Source of the DNA: Corallococcus coralloides DSM 2259
GTDB taxonomy: Bacteria; Myxococcota; Myxococcia; Myxococcales; Myxococcaceae
Assembly: GCF_000255295.1 (NCBI RefSeq)
Contig: NC_017030.1
Span: 9,770,328-9,834,327, forward strand
Reading direction: 5' to 3'
Length of the DNA: 64,000 bases
Both the position numbers and the translations under genes were made by a program. Shown piece by piece: positions 1 through 7,773 of this stretch; the first letter of the stretch is position 1; every line of letters starts with the position of its first letter. The notes beneath the pieces were generated by a model. That model saw only the letters and a program-made list of their open reading frames with translations, made no database searches and was not told the DNA's origin.

Positions 1-213
1 TTCGGCATCCGCGTGGGCGCGGTCGCCCCGGGCATGATTGAGACGCCCATGACGCAGGGCATGAACCAGAAGGCCCGCGACGCGCTGGTGGCCGCCATCC
101 CGGTGGGCCGCATCGGCGAGCCGGAGGACATCTGGCAGGCCGTGAAGTTCATCGTGGAGTGCGACTACTTCAACGGCCGCACCATCGACGTGGACGGCGG
201 CCACAACTTCTAG
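1..213 (+). CDS. SDR family oxidoreductase, C-terminal part (5' end outside window)
   Basis: The reading frame is open from the first base and ends at TAG 211-213, so only about 70 C-terminal residues are present. The piece has the usual end of a short-chain dehydrogenase/reductase: a 'VAPGMIETPMT' segment, which in this family follows the catalytic Tyr/Lys and contacts NAD(P), then 'GRIGEPEDIWQAVKFIVE' and the terminal 'TIDVDGGHNF', matching the FabG-like 'xxVDGG' ending. The catalytic Ser-Tyr-Lys residues lie upstream of the window. Substrate cannot be told from this fragment. The next gene is convergent. Confidence 0.85.
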   Translation, partial: FGIRVGAVAPGMIETPMTQGMNQKARDALVAAIPVGRIGEPEDIWQAVKFIVECDYFNGRTIDVDGGHNF

Positions 214-241
214 GCCGCCCGCAGCACCCGCGCCCCGGACA

Positions 242-637
242 TCAGGCGCTCTTGCGCTTCCGGGGCGCGGCCCGCGTGACCTTCACCGCCACGCCCTTCT
301 GCGCCTGCGCCGGAGCCTTCACGTCCACCCAGCGCTCCGCCCACTTGCCCAGTTCGTCGATGACCTTCCAGAACGCTTGACCCTTCTGCGTCAGACGGTA
401 CTCGGAGCGGATGGGCGGACCCGGGTCCACGTGGCGCTCGACGATGCCTTCGGCCTCCAGGTCCTTGAGCCGCTCCGACAGGACGCGCTCGCTGATGGTG
501 CCAATGCGCTCCGTCAGCTCCCCGAAGCGGCACGGCCCGTCCATCAGGATGCGCAGGATGACGCCCGTCCAGCGCCGGCCCAGCAGGTCGGCCGCCGCCA
601 GGAACCGCGAGCACAACGGGCTCAGGTCGTCATGCAT
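242..637 (-). CDS. HxlR family winged-helix transcriptional regulator
   Basis: A protein of 131 residues in the MarR/HxlR class. The N-terminal 'CSRFLAAADLLGRRWT' and the helix-turn-helix 'RFGELTERIGTISERVLSERLKDLEAEGIVER' followed by the wing 'YRLTQKGQAFW' are characteristic. HxlR proteins bind DNA as dimers and often respond to electrophiles or quinones. I chose ATG 637 because GGGAGG stands about 8 nt upstream. An earlier in-frame start at 685 adds 16 residues with no similarity to the family. The Cys near residue 8 sits where redox-sensing members keep their sensor cysteine. It diverges from the nitroreductase at 767, a typical target arrangement. The C-terminus is Lys/Arg-rich. Confidence 0.88.
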   Translation of the reverse strand: MHDDLSPLCSRFLAAADLLGRRWTGVILRILMDGPCRFGELTERIGTISERVLSERLKDLEAEGIVERHVDPGPPIRSEYRLTQKGQAFWKVIDELGKWAERWVDVKAPAQAQKGVAVKVTRAAPRKRKSA

Positions 638-766
638 CGTGCCACCTCCCCCCTGAGTATAGCGCCCGCCCCTTCCCGCCGGCACTCACTTACTTTTTGG
701 AAGTCACTTGCGAAATGAAAGTGACGCGGGTAGCCATGGGGTGTTCGCAACGGAAGGACACCCCGC
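638..766. promoter_or_regulatory. Divergent control region with inverted repeat, HxlR/nitroreductase
   Basis: The gap between the divergent hxlR-type gene and the nitroreductase holds a perfect 7-bp inverted repeat, GTCACTT (703-709) and AAGTGAC (719-725), separated by 9 nt. Just upstream is 'CTTACTTTTTGGAAGT' (688-704), which has an imperfect ACTT/AAGT symmetry. HxlR-family regulators commonly bind such elements in divergent promoters. Binding by this regulator is inferred. Confidence 0.45.
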
Positions 767-1369
767 ATGGCGACGACGAACACGGCCCTGGACACGGACG
801 CGCTGGAGCAGCTCTTCACGGAGGCCCGCACCTACCCGGGCTGGCTGGACCGGCCGGTGACGGAGGAGACGCTGCGCCGCATCTACGAGCTGGCGCGCAT
901 GGCGCCCACCGCGGTCAACAGCCAGCCGGTGCGCCTGGTGTTCGTGAAGAGCCGCGAGGCCAAGGAGAAGCTCAAGCCCGCGCTGGCCCCGAACAACGTG
1001 GACAAGACGATGCAGGCGCCGGTGACGGTCATCGTGGCGTACGACACCGCGTTCCACGAGCAGATGCCCAAGCTGTTCCCGTCGCGCGACATGAAGAGCG
1101 TCTTCGCCGCCCAGACGCCGGAGGCACGCGAGCAGGCGGCCTTCATGAACGGCACCCTGCAGGCCGGCTACGTCATCCTCGCGGCGCGCGCGCTGGGGCT
1201 CGACTGCGGCCCCATGGGCGGCTTCGACAAGGCGAAGGTGGACGAGGCCTTCCTCCAGGGCACCGGCTGGAAGTCGAACCTCCTCATCAACCTGGGCTAC
1301 GGCGACCCGGCGAAGCTCCACCCGCGCAACCCGCGTCTGTCTTTCGAGGACGCCTGCCGGGTGGACTGA
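767..1369 (+). CDS. Nitroreductase family protein, RutE-like (malonic semialdehyde reductase type)
   Basis: A 200-residue FMN-dependent nitroreductase-fold protein. The segment '[18 protein letters not shown]' is the FMN-binding N-terminal motif of the family, and '[21 protein letters not shown]' is the conserved helix and loop before the second FMN contact. The overall pattern, including 'LINLGYGD' near the C-terminus, is closest to RutE/HadB-type malonic semialdehyde reductases. There are no other rut pyrimidine-degradation genes nearby, so a role in reducing quinones or reactive aldehydes under the divergent HxlR regulator is at least as likely. Length is normal for the family (about 195-200). 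Confidence 0.82.
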   Translation: MATTNTALDTDALEQLFTEARTYPGWLDRPVTEETLRRIYELARMAPTAVNSQPVRLVFVKSREAKEKLKPALAPNNVDKTMQAPVTVIVAYDTAFHEQMPKLFPSRDMKSVFAAQTPEAREQAAFMNGTLQAGYVILAARALGLDCGPMGGFDKAKVDEAFLQGTGWKSNLLINLGYGDPAKLHPRNPRLSFEDACRVD

Positions 1370-1523
1370 CACCGTCCAATCCCAGACAGCGCATTGGTCC
1401 CTCCGTTCAATGGCATCAGGCGGCTACAATCCTGAGTTTCTAGGTTAATCAGGAAGAAGCAGCCGCACCGTCGGTTCAACGGGCGTGGGGCCGGTGACGG
1501 GAGGCAAGCGCGGTGGGGCGGGC

Positions 1524-1985
1524 CTAGTACAGCTGTTCGAGCGGCATCATCGTGCCCGCCTCGAACTCCGGCGCGCGGCGCAGCTGGTCCAGCACGCGCG
1601 GGGCGCACCTCAAGTGCAGCATGGGCAGGGAACCGCCCGGCTCACTCATGGCGCGCACGGCGCCCACCAACTGGTGTGCCTCCAGCCAACGCATGAAGCT
1701 CTCTCGGAAGCGGGCGTTCTCCGCCTGGCCTTCCTTGTAGAGGTCCGCGCGCGAACGCAGGGGTGCCCGTGAGGACGCGGAAGGGCTCTTCGGCGCGGCC
1801 GATTCCCGGGGCATCACCGTGACGTCGATGTCGCCGCCCGGCTGGGCGTCACGCTCCAGGCCGCCAGAGCCCGGCAACGCACGCACCGTGCCTCCGCTGC
1901 CAGGCAGCGGACGCACGGCGGCAACGGAGGACATCCGGGCCGAAATGTCTTGAGGTCCGCCCGGCACGCCATTCTTCCTGCTCAT
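1524..1985 (-). CDS. Small protein paired with subtilisin; possible propeptide-like inhibitor/chaperone
   Basis: A 153-residue protein of unknown function. The start at 1985 has GGGGAGG about 9 nt upstream. Residues 1-70 look disordered and contain two 'LPGSGG' repeats. The C-terminal 65 residues, with 'SLPMLHLRCAPRVLDQLRRAPEFEAG', have the alternating strand-helix look of subtilisin propeptides (inhibitor I9 fold). The gene lies 57 bp downstream of the S8 protease gene on the same strand and is probably co-transcribed. The I9-like reading is my inference from pattern and context, not a firm family match. It could instead be an unrelated companion protein. Confidence 0.6.
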   Translation of the reverse strand: MSRKNGVPGGPQDISARMSSVAAVRPLPGSGGTVRALPGSGGLERDAQPGGDIDVTVMPRESAAPKSPSASSRAPLRSRADLYKEGQAENARFRESFMRWLEAHQLVGAVRAMSEPGGSLPMLHLRCAPRVLDQLRRAPEFEAGTMMPLEQLY

Positions 1986-2042
1986 GGCCACATCCTCCCC
2001 AGGTCCGGTGCTCACGTGGCACCGGCCCCGGCAACTACCGCG

Positions 2043-3452
2043 TCACCTGAAAACAGCCAGGCCCTTCCCCGTCCGGTGGTTCGCCGAGCGAGGAAGCTTG
2101 ATGGCATTGGCCAGAATCAAATCTCTCACTTCCAATGCCGTCAAGTCAGGGGCGCGGCAACGATACAGCGCGGCGATTCCTGCGACATATGGCGCCGCCA
2201 TGCTTGTGCCGCTCATTCGTTCATAGAACGCCTGATTGTTGCAGCGGCGTTCAGTAGACGAATACACATTCACCCCGTAGCCCATGACGTCAGGGACGAC
2301 CCGTCGCCCCACGGCGCCGCTGGCGGAGAAGGTGGCCACGTTGCGTTCGAAGTCGACTGCCCCCACAGCCAGGGCCTCGGGAAAGGCTGCTGGGTAACCA
2401 ACCGTGTCGGGTCCACTGTTACCCGCCGCGACAATGGGCAGGATGTTGCTGTCCAGAAGCCGACGCAGCATGGCTTGCAGCGCGCGCTGGTTGAGCAGGT
2501 AGTCCGCTTCGGAGATGCCCGGAGGCGGCTGCAGCGGGAAGCCCAGCGACAGGTTGACGACGGCGGGACGCGACGCGTTCTCCGGACGGCTGAACTGGTG
2601 CAGCAGCCACTCCATGCCGGCGGCCACGCGGCCCAGGCTGGTGCGGATGGTCTCCGATTCGATGACGGACGCGGCGTACAGGTCCACCTCCGGCGCGACG
2701 CCGTGGTGCACGCCCGCGGCGATGCCGCACACGTGCGTGCCGTGGCCGTCCGGGTCGAACCCGCGCACGTCGCGCGCGGGGTTGTGCGGCGAGTTGGGGA
2801 AGAGCGAGACGTAGCGGAACTGGATGGTCTTGCTCGCGTGCTCGGGGTGGTCCGCGTCCACGCCGGTGTCCAGGATGCCCAGCATCACGCCGGCGCCCCG
2901 GATGCCCTGGGCGTGCGCCAGGGGGACACCGGACTCGTCAGGCCACTCGCGCTGCGCGAGCGAGCTCATGCCGCGGTTGCGCGGCCCTGTCTGTCCGGCG
3001 GACACCGGACCGGGGAAGGACAGGGGCACCACGTCCGGGATGAACTCGAACTCCTCCGCCAGCTCGCCGCGGGCCGCCACTTCCGCGTCCTGGGAGTAGA
3101 AGTGCGCCATGGTGGCGCCGATGAGCGGCATGAACCGGTAGCTGCCGGCTTCCGTGCCGGCCTGCTCCGTCACGGGCGCGCCCGGCATGGGCGTGGCGTC
3201 GACGTCGCTGGCCTTCTTGCCGCGGGCGCGCTTGCGGCCGCGGGGCTCCTGGCCGCTGACGGCGGGCTTCACGCCAGGCAGCGTGGCCGACCGCAGGCCG
3301 AGGGCGGTGAGGGCATCCGGTGCCTTCTGGGCCGCGCTGAAGCGAAGCGCGGTGCTGCGGCTGAGGACGCGCTCGCCCTGCGCCGTGCCACGCACTCCGG
3401 GCCGGGCCTGCGTCTCGATGGACTCCTTGGGTACCAACAGGAAAGACTTCAT
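2043..3452 (-). CDS. S8 family serine peptidase (subtilisin-like)
   Basis: A 469-residue subtilase with a complete catalytic set: Asp195 in 'GILDTGVDADHP', His237 in 'DGHGTHVCGIAAG', oxyanion Asn345 in 'VAAGNSG' and Ser417 in 'MSGTSMAAPYVAGIAALY'. There is no signal peptide. The first 185 residues contain a basic patch 'RGRKRARGKK' (about 71-80) and a region that may be a propeptide. This suggests an intracellular or non-classically exported enzyme. AGGAG precedes the ATG at 3452. The downstream gene at 1524-1985 is a likely partner. Substrate is unknown. Confidence 0.92.
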   Translation of the reverse strand: MKSFLLVPKESIETQARPGVRGTAQGERVLSRSTALRFSAAQKAPDALTALGLRSATLPGVKPAVSGQEPRGRKRARGKKASDVDATPMPGAPVTEQAGTEAGSYRFMPLIGATMAHFYSQDAEVAARGELAEEFEFIPDVVPLSFPGPVSAGQTGPRNRGMSSLAQREWPDESGVPLAHAQGIRGAGVMLGILDTGVDADHPEHASKTIQFRYVSLFPNSPHNPARDVRGFDPDGHGTHVCGIAAGVHHGVAPEVDLYAASVIESETIRTSLGRVAAGMEWLLHQFSRPENASRPAVVNLSLGFPLQPPPGISEADYLLNQRALQAMLRRLLDSNILPIVAAGNSGPDTVGYPAAFPEALAVGAVDFERNVATFSASGAVGRRVVPDVMGYGVNVYSSTERRCNNQAFYERMSGTSMAAPYVAGIAALYRCRAPDLTALEVRDLILANAIKLPRSANHRTGKGLAVFR

Positions 3453-3987
3453 GGCTTGTGCTCCTTGGACCGCTCAATCCGCGCCGGGCCCTGAAGGGGG
3501 AGCACCTGCGGTACGACCACGCCCACCTGGGGACCCTGACAAGCCCCTTCGGATCCGGTGGGTCGGGCTCGCGGGCGTCGCCCGGAGCCGCTGCATCACC
3601 TGCCCTCCCCTCTCCCCATTCGCTGGGGCCAACCGGGGGATTTGACCGCGACCCCCTGACAAAAAATCACGGGATTTCCGTAATAGACACCCCTTGTCTG
3701 GTGTCTCGGTCCTCACTCGGCTTCCCCGAACCTCCGGAAACACAACGGATTCCCTCCGTGGGACGAGGGCAGTGGCCGGGGGCGCACACGGGCTCTGTCC
3801 GCCAGCGGATGTGGGGAAGGGGCAGGCAGGAGGGGCGGGGGCGCGAGAGGGCGTCCGGGTGGGGCTTGCGCGCCCGGCGGGCGGTGCGTGGAAAAAGAGG
3901 TGGAGGGAAGCCCGGGATGCGCCGATTGTTCGGCTTCCATCCGCCCGGAGTATGTCCGCGCGGATCCCTGGCCTTTCTGGAGCCCCC
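3453..3987. other. Gene-free stretch between subtilisin and Lgt-like genes
   Basis: No convincing gene is visible over about 535 bases. The region is the divergent upstream sequence of the subtilisin (minus) and the Lgt-like gene (plus). It is relatively A/T-rich around 3655-3690 ('TGACAAAAAATCACGG', 'CCGTAATAGACACC'), the likeliest promoter zone. A short G5/C5 hairpin lies at about 3634-3655. Open frames over 3694-3951 are compositional and lack a start with a ribosome-binding site. I could not identify a clear -35/-10 pair. Confidence 0.5.
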
Positions 3988-4791
3988 TTGATTCCCTATT
4001 GGCACGCCCCCTCGTTCAAGCTGGGGCCCCTGGAGCTGAACCCCTTCAACGTCTTCGTGGCGGCGGGCATCCTGTTGGCCGCCCGGCTGCTGACGAAGCA
4101 GGCGGAGCGCGAGGGCCTGGACCCGAACCCGCTGGCGGACTTCGCGATGTGGGGGGTGGCGGCCGGCATGCTCTTCGGCCACTGGGTGCACCTGTTCTTC
4201 TACCACCCGGAGGAGATGTCCAAGAGCCCGTTCCAGATCCTCCGGTTCTGGGATGGCCTGTCATCCTTCGGCGGCCTGTTGGGCGGCATCCTGGCGGCGG
4301 TGGTGTTCTTCCGGGTGAAGAAGCTGCGCTTCAACGACTACGCGGACAGCTTCGCGCTGGGCGTGGCGCCGGGCTGGGCGGTGGCGCGGCTGGGGTGCTT
4401 CGCGGTGCACGACCACCCGGGCAAGCTGACGGACTTCTTCCTGGCGGTGCAGTTCCCCAACGGCAACCGGCACGACCTGGGCTTCTACGATGCCATCGTG
4501 CTCTTCGCGATCACGGGCCTGCTGTACGCGCTGCGCGACATGCCGAAGATGAAGGGGCGGCTGTTGCCGCTGCTGGCGCTGCTGTACGCGGCGTCCCGCT
4601 TCAGCCTGGACTTCCTGCGGGCCACGGACCTGTCGTACGTGGACGCGCGCTACTTCGGCCTGACGCCGGCGCAGTACGGCTGCCTGCTGCTGGTGGCGTA
4701 CGGACTGTGGGGCCTGTTGCGCAAGCAGGCGCCGAGCGCATCCTCGCAGAAGCCGTCCGCGCCGCAGGGCCGGGTGGAGACAGCGCGCTAG
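3988..4791 (+). CDS. Prolipoprotein diacylglyceryl transferase family membrane protein (divergent Lgt)
   Basis: A multi-pass membrane protein of about 267 residues with the Lgt layout: an N-terminal 'PYWHAPSFKLGPLELNPFNVF', the loop 'WDGLSSFGGLLGG', then 'GWAVARLGCFAVHDHPGKL' and a C-terminal 'QYGCLLLVAYGLW'. Lgt transfers diacylglycerol from phosphatidylglycerol to the lipobox cysteine of prelipoproteins. The usual signature (G-R-x-G-N-x-x-N-x-E) is altered to A-R-x-G-C-F-A-V-H-D, so key Asn and Glu are missing and activity is uncertain. I prefer TTG 3988, which follows GGAG by 6 nt and gives the typical 'MIPYWHAPSF' start. ATG 3952 is the in-frame alternative. Confidence 0.75.
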   Translation: MIPYWHAPSFKLGPLELNPFNVFVAAGILLAARLLTKQAEREGLDPNPLADFAMWGVAAGMLFGHWVHLFFYHPEEMSKSPFQILRFWDGLSSFGGLLGGILAAVVFFRVKKLRFNDYADSFALGVAPGWAVARLGCFAVHDHPGKLTDFFLAVQFPNGNRHDLGFYDAIVLFAITGLLYALRDMPKMKGRLLPLLALLYAASRFSLDFLRATDLSYVDARYFGLTPAQYGCLLLVAYGLWGLLRKQAPSASSQKPSAPQGRVETAR

Positions 4792-4825
4792 CGCGTCCAC
4801 GTTTCGCTTGGAGGGGGGGTACCGC

Positions 4826-5398
4826 GTGAAGGCACTGGCGTACGACGCGTTGATGGCGCCGCTGGGCTGGGTGGGGCTGAACGCCGCCCGGCGGCAGCTG
4901 GTGGAAGGGCTGTCCGGCAAGGTGCTGGAGGTGGGCGCGGGCACGGGCCTGGCGCTGCCGGGCTACCCGGACTCGGTGACGTCGGTGACCGCGGTGGACG
5001 TGGACCTGGGAGCGCTGGTGCGCGCGCGGGCCCGGAAGAGCGGCGTGGCGCTGCTCCAGGCGGATGCGCAGGCACTGCCCTTCACGGACGGCTCATTCGA
5101 CGCGGTGGTGTCCAGCCTGGTGTTCTGCTGCGTGGACGCGCCGGCCACGGCGCTCTCGGAGGTGATGCGGGTGCTCAAGCCGGGCGGCGAGCTGCGCCTG
5201 CTGGAGCACGTGCGGGCCCCGAACCCGGCCGTGGCCACCGCGCAGGACCTGCTGACACCCGCGTGGCACAAGCTGACCGGCGGCTGCCGCCTCAACCGGG
5301 ACACCTTCCGCCTGGTGGAGGCCACGGGCTTCCACATCCTCAAGCGCGAGCAGCGCCTGGGCGGCGTGGGCGAGTTCATCGTCGCACGGCGGCCTTGA
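4826..5398 (+). CDS. Class I SAM-dependent methyltransferase
   Basis: About 190 residues. Motif I is 'VLEVGAGTGLALPGYP', the acidic ribose-binding position is 'VTAVDVD', motif II is 'ALPFTDGSFDAVVSSLVFC', and motif III is 'VLKPGGELRLLEHVRAPN'. The order and the 'LLEHVRA' ending resemble the Methyltransf_11 group that includes phospholipid/METTL7-type enzymes. I start it at GTG 4826, 6 nt after a long GGAGGGGGGG tract; TTG 4808 lies before that tract. It follows the Lgt-like gene by 34 bp on the same strand, so the two may be co-transcribed, perhaps both acting on lipids (inference). A hairpin with a short T run follows at 5423-5442. Confidence 0.85.
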   Translation: MKALAYDALMAPLGWVGLNAARRQLVEGLSGKVLEVGAGTGLALPGYPDSVTSVTAVDVDLGALVRARARKSGVALLQADAQALPFTDGSFDAVVSSLVFCCVDAPATALSEVMRVLKPGGELRLLEHVRAPNPAVATAQDLLTPAWHKLTGGCRLNRDTFRLVEATGFHILKREQRLGGVGEFIVARRP

Positions 5399-5422
5399 GC
5401 CTCCCTTCAGGAGGGGGCTTGC

Positions 5423-5442
5423 AGGACCCGTCCGAGGGTCCT
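5423..5442 (+). terminator. Possible terminator after the methyltransferase gene
   Basis: AGGACCC (5423-5429) and GGGTCCT (5436-5442) form a perfect 7-bp stem with a 6-nt loop, followed by TTCC. A smaller CCTCC/GGAGG stem lies just before it. The T tract is weak, so termination efficiency is uncertain. Confidence 0.45.
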
Positions 5443-5554
5443 TTCCGACCTGTCAGGATGGATTCACACACGGGATGTCAGAGGTCACTTTAGGATGGCG
5501 TGCATGCTCGCGGCGGACCTACCCGCCGCGTCCCATCCCGTGAGGCCCTGACGC

Positions 5555-6487
5555 ATGTTGCGCGCCCTTCGACCCCTCCTCGCAGTGCTGGTGTTCGCCG
5601 GCTGTGGACCCGACATAGCTTCGGAGTCCGCGTCCGACCTCGTGAGTGCTCCGGCCGCCCTGGCGGACTCCGACCGTCACGGTGGCGCCAATCCCCGTGA
5701 AGGCTCCGTGCGACTGTCCACCGGCGTCACGCTCCGCTACGTCGAGCAGGGCCGCCAGGACGGGCCCGTCGTCGTCTTCCTGCACGGCTATACGGACTCG
5801 CACCACACCTGGGACCTGGACCTTCCGCGCTTCTCGCGCGACTTCCGCATCTACGCGTTGGATCAGCGTGGCCATGGCGACTCATCCCGCCCGGCGTGTT
5901 GCTACACGCAGCAGGCGTTCGCGAAGGACGTGGTGGCGTTCCTCGACGCGAAGCACGTGTCGCGCGCCGTGCTCGTGGGCCACTCCATGGGCAGCTTCAT
6001 CGCGCAGCAGGTGGCGCTGGACTTCCCCCACCGCGTGAGGGGGCTGGTGCTCGTGGGCTCCGCGCCCACTGTCGCGGGCAATGAGGTGGCCCTGGGCCTC
6101 AAGGAGGCCGTGGACTCGCTGACCGACCCCGTGGACCCCGCATTCATCTACGAGTTCCAGGCCAGCACCTTCTACGCGCCCGTGCCGGAGTCGTACCTGG
6201 ACACGCTCGTCTCGGAGAGCTCCAAGCTGCCCGCGCGCGTGTGGCAGGACGCGCTGGACGGGCTCATCGCGGAGGACCACTCCGCGCGCCTGGGCCGCAT
6301 CCGCGTGCCCACGCTGATCATCGGCGGGGACCACGACGGCTTCTTCCCCGTCGAGGAGCAGCGTGCCCTGGCCCGCGCCATCCGCGGCTCCAGGTACCTG
6401 CTCTACCCGGAGACCGGCCACGCGCCGCACGCCGAGCGCCCCCAGCGCTTCGTGAACGACGTGCACCACTTCCTCAACCGCCTGTAG
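5555..6487 (+). CDS. Alpha/beta hydrolase, predicted lipoprotein
   Basis: A 310-residue hydrolase with an N-terminal lipoprotein signal: hydrophobic 'LLAVLVFAGC' puts the lipobox Cys at about residue 17, so the enzyme is probably anchored in the envelope. Fold markers in order are the oxyanion loop 'VVFLHGYTDSHHTW', nucleophile elbow 'GHSMGS', acid 'IIGGDHDGFFP' and catalytic His in 'ETGHAPHAERP'. The sequence 'ALDQRGHGDSSRP' is typical of the haloalkane dehalogenase/haloperoxidase/epoxide hydrolase superfamily. The exact substrate cannot be told. The gene is convergent with the EamA transporter. Confidence 0.9.
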   Translation: MLRALRPLLAVLVFAGCGPDIASESASDLVSAPAALADSDRHGGANPREGSVRLSTGVTLRYVEQGRQDGPVVVFLHGYTDSHHTWDLDLPRFSRDFRIYALDQRGHGDSSRPACCYTQQAFAKDVVAFLDAKHVSRAVLVGHSMGSFIAQQVALDFPHRVRGLVLVGSAPTVAGNEVALGLKEAVDSLTDPVDPAFIYEFQASTFYAPVPESYLDTLVSESSKLPARVWQDALDGLIAEDHSARLGRIRVPTLIIGGDHDGFFPVEEQRALARAIRGSRYLLYPETGHAPHAERPQRFVNDVHHFLNRL

Positions 6488-6497
6488 CCCTCCGGGC

Positions 6498-7388
6498 TCA
6501 GGCTCCGGCCGTCCCGGGTTCCGCCGGGCGGCTGGAGTCGCTCCGGGCCAGCACCACCACCGCCACCAGGATGAGCAGGCCGCCCAGGCCCTGCCGCAAG
6601 GACAGGCGCTCGCCCAGGAAGATGGCGCCCAGCACCACCGCCATCACCGGCTCCAGCGTGGAGAGCAGCGACGTGTTCACCGGGCCAATGCGCTTGAGGC
6701 CCGCGAAGAACGTGAGCATGGCCACCACCGTGGACAGCAGCGCCAGGCCCGCCACCGCGGCCCAGCCGCCCGGCGTCTGCGGAAAGGCCGGGCCCTTCAC
6801 CAGCATCAGCGCCCCGAAGGCGACCCCCGCGGACAGCGGGACGACGGTGCTCGCCGCGAGCGGCCCCGCCGGCCCCGCCACGCGCGCGCTGGACAGGACG
6901 TAGAGCGCGTAGATGACGGCCGACAGCACGCCCAGGCCAATGCCCAGCGGCTTCGCGTCCGGGCCGGGGTCCACCGTGAGCGCCGTCCCGCACAGGGCCA
7001 GCCCCACCGCCAGCCAGCGGCGGCGGCTCAGGTGCTCGCGTCCCAGGGCCACCTGGATGAGGGCCACCAGCGCGGGGAAGAGGTAGAGCAGCAGGGCCAC
7101 CAGCCCGGCGGACGCGTGCTGGAGCGCGATGAAGTAGACGCTGCCCTCCGTGAAGTAGCCCACCGCGCCCAAGCCCACCAGGCCCCACAGGAGGCGGCCC
7201 CGGGGCCACCTTCCGCCCTTCGCGACCATCACGCCCGCGAGCACCAGGCCCGCCAGCGTGAAGCGCAGGAAGAGCAGCGTGGGCATGTCCGTGCCCGCCG
7301 CGTAGGCCAGGCGCGCGAACAGGCCCAGCGCGCCAAAGGAGGCGCCGGACAGGGCGACGAGGAGGAAGCCGGCGGTGCGGGTCCGCAT
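6498..7388 (-). CDS. EamA/DMT family transporter
   Basis: A protein of 296 residues with ten predicted hydrophobic segments arranged as two EamA repeats (about residues 7-135 and 150-280). The second repeat has the characteristic 'GPVNTSLLSTLEPVMAVVLGAIFLGERLS'. Members of the drug/metabolite transporter superfamily export amino acids, purines and other small metabolites; the substrate here is unknown. ATG 7388 begins the first transmembrane helix ('MRTRTAGFLLVALSGASFGALG'); an extended frame upstream overlaps the rhodanese gene and is not used. The rhodanese gene lies 17 bp upstream on the same strand, suggesting a two-gene operon. Confidence 0.88.
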   Translation of the reverse strand: MRTRTAGFLLVALSGASFGALGLFARLAYAAGTDMPTLLFLRFTLAGLVLAGVMVAKGGRWPRGRLLWGLVGLGAVGYFTEGSVYFIALQHASAGLVALLLYLFPALVALIQVALGREHLSRRRWLAVGLALCGTALTVDPGPDAKPLGIGLGVLSAVIYALYVLSSARVAGPAGPLAASTVVPLSAGVAFGALMLVKGPAFPQTPGGWAAVAGLALLSTVVAMLTFFAGLKRIGPVNTSLLSTLEPVMAVVLGAIFLGERLSLRQGLGGLLILVAVVVLARSDSSRPAEPGTAGA

Positions 7389-7405
7389 GGCGCCCGGGCG
7401 CGCGC

Positions 7406-7687
7406 CTACCAGTTCTTCACGGAGCCCAGGTCGAACACGTCCGGGAAGCCGCCCTTGCGCAACAGCTCCGCGGCCACCGCGCTGCGGCCTCCCGCCGCGC
7501 AGTACACCACCACGGGCGTGCCCACCGGGCCGACCTCGGAGAGGCGCTGGGCCAGCACCTGCACGGGGATGTTGCGGGCGGCGTCCGGGTGTCCCTGCTG
7601 GAACTCCTCCGGGGTGCGCACATCCAGCAGCACCGCGCCCTGGGCGACGAGTTCGTGGGCCTTCTGCGAGCGTTCCTGAGGCGTCAT
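7406..7687 (-). CDS. Rhodanese-like single-domain protein
   Basis: 93 residues forming one rhodanese domain: 'GAVLLDVRTPEEFQQGHPDAARNIP' at the start and the active-site loop 'VVVYCAAGGRSA' with the catalytic Cys near residue 64, followed by 'AAELLRKGGFPDVFDLGS'. Such stand-alone domains carry sulfane sulfur or act in stress and sulfur transfer. There is no signal peptide, so it is probably cytoplasmic. The start at 7687 is the second ATG of the frame and begins directly with the family's N-terminal helix. It precedes the EamA transporter gene, possibly in one transcript. Confidence 0.88.
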   Translation of the reverse strand: MTPQERSQKAHELVAQGAVLLDVRTPEEFQQGHPDAARNIPVQVLAQRLSEVGPVGTPVVVYCAAGGRSAVAAELLRKGGFPDVFDLGSVKNW

Positions 7688-7773
7688 GCACCCATTCAAC
7701 CAAAGCCCGGGGCCCTGTCGGGCTGAAAACTGGAGGCCGCCGCACCGGGCGCTACAGTCCTGTAACGATACCC

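Noticed and set aside
3694-3951. N-terminal extension of the Lgt-like gene.
   Set aside because: The added 86 residues are Gly/Arg-rich, unlike the family, and a ribosome-binding site is found only before the later start.
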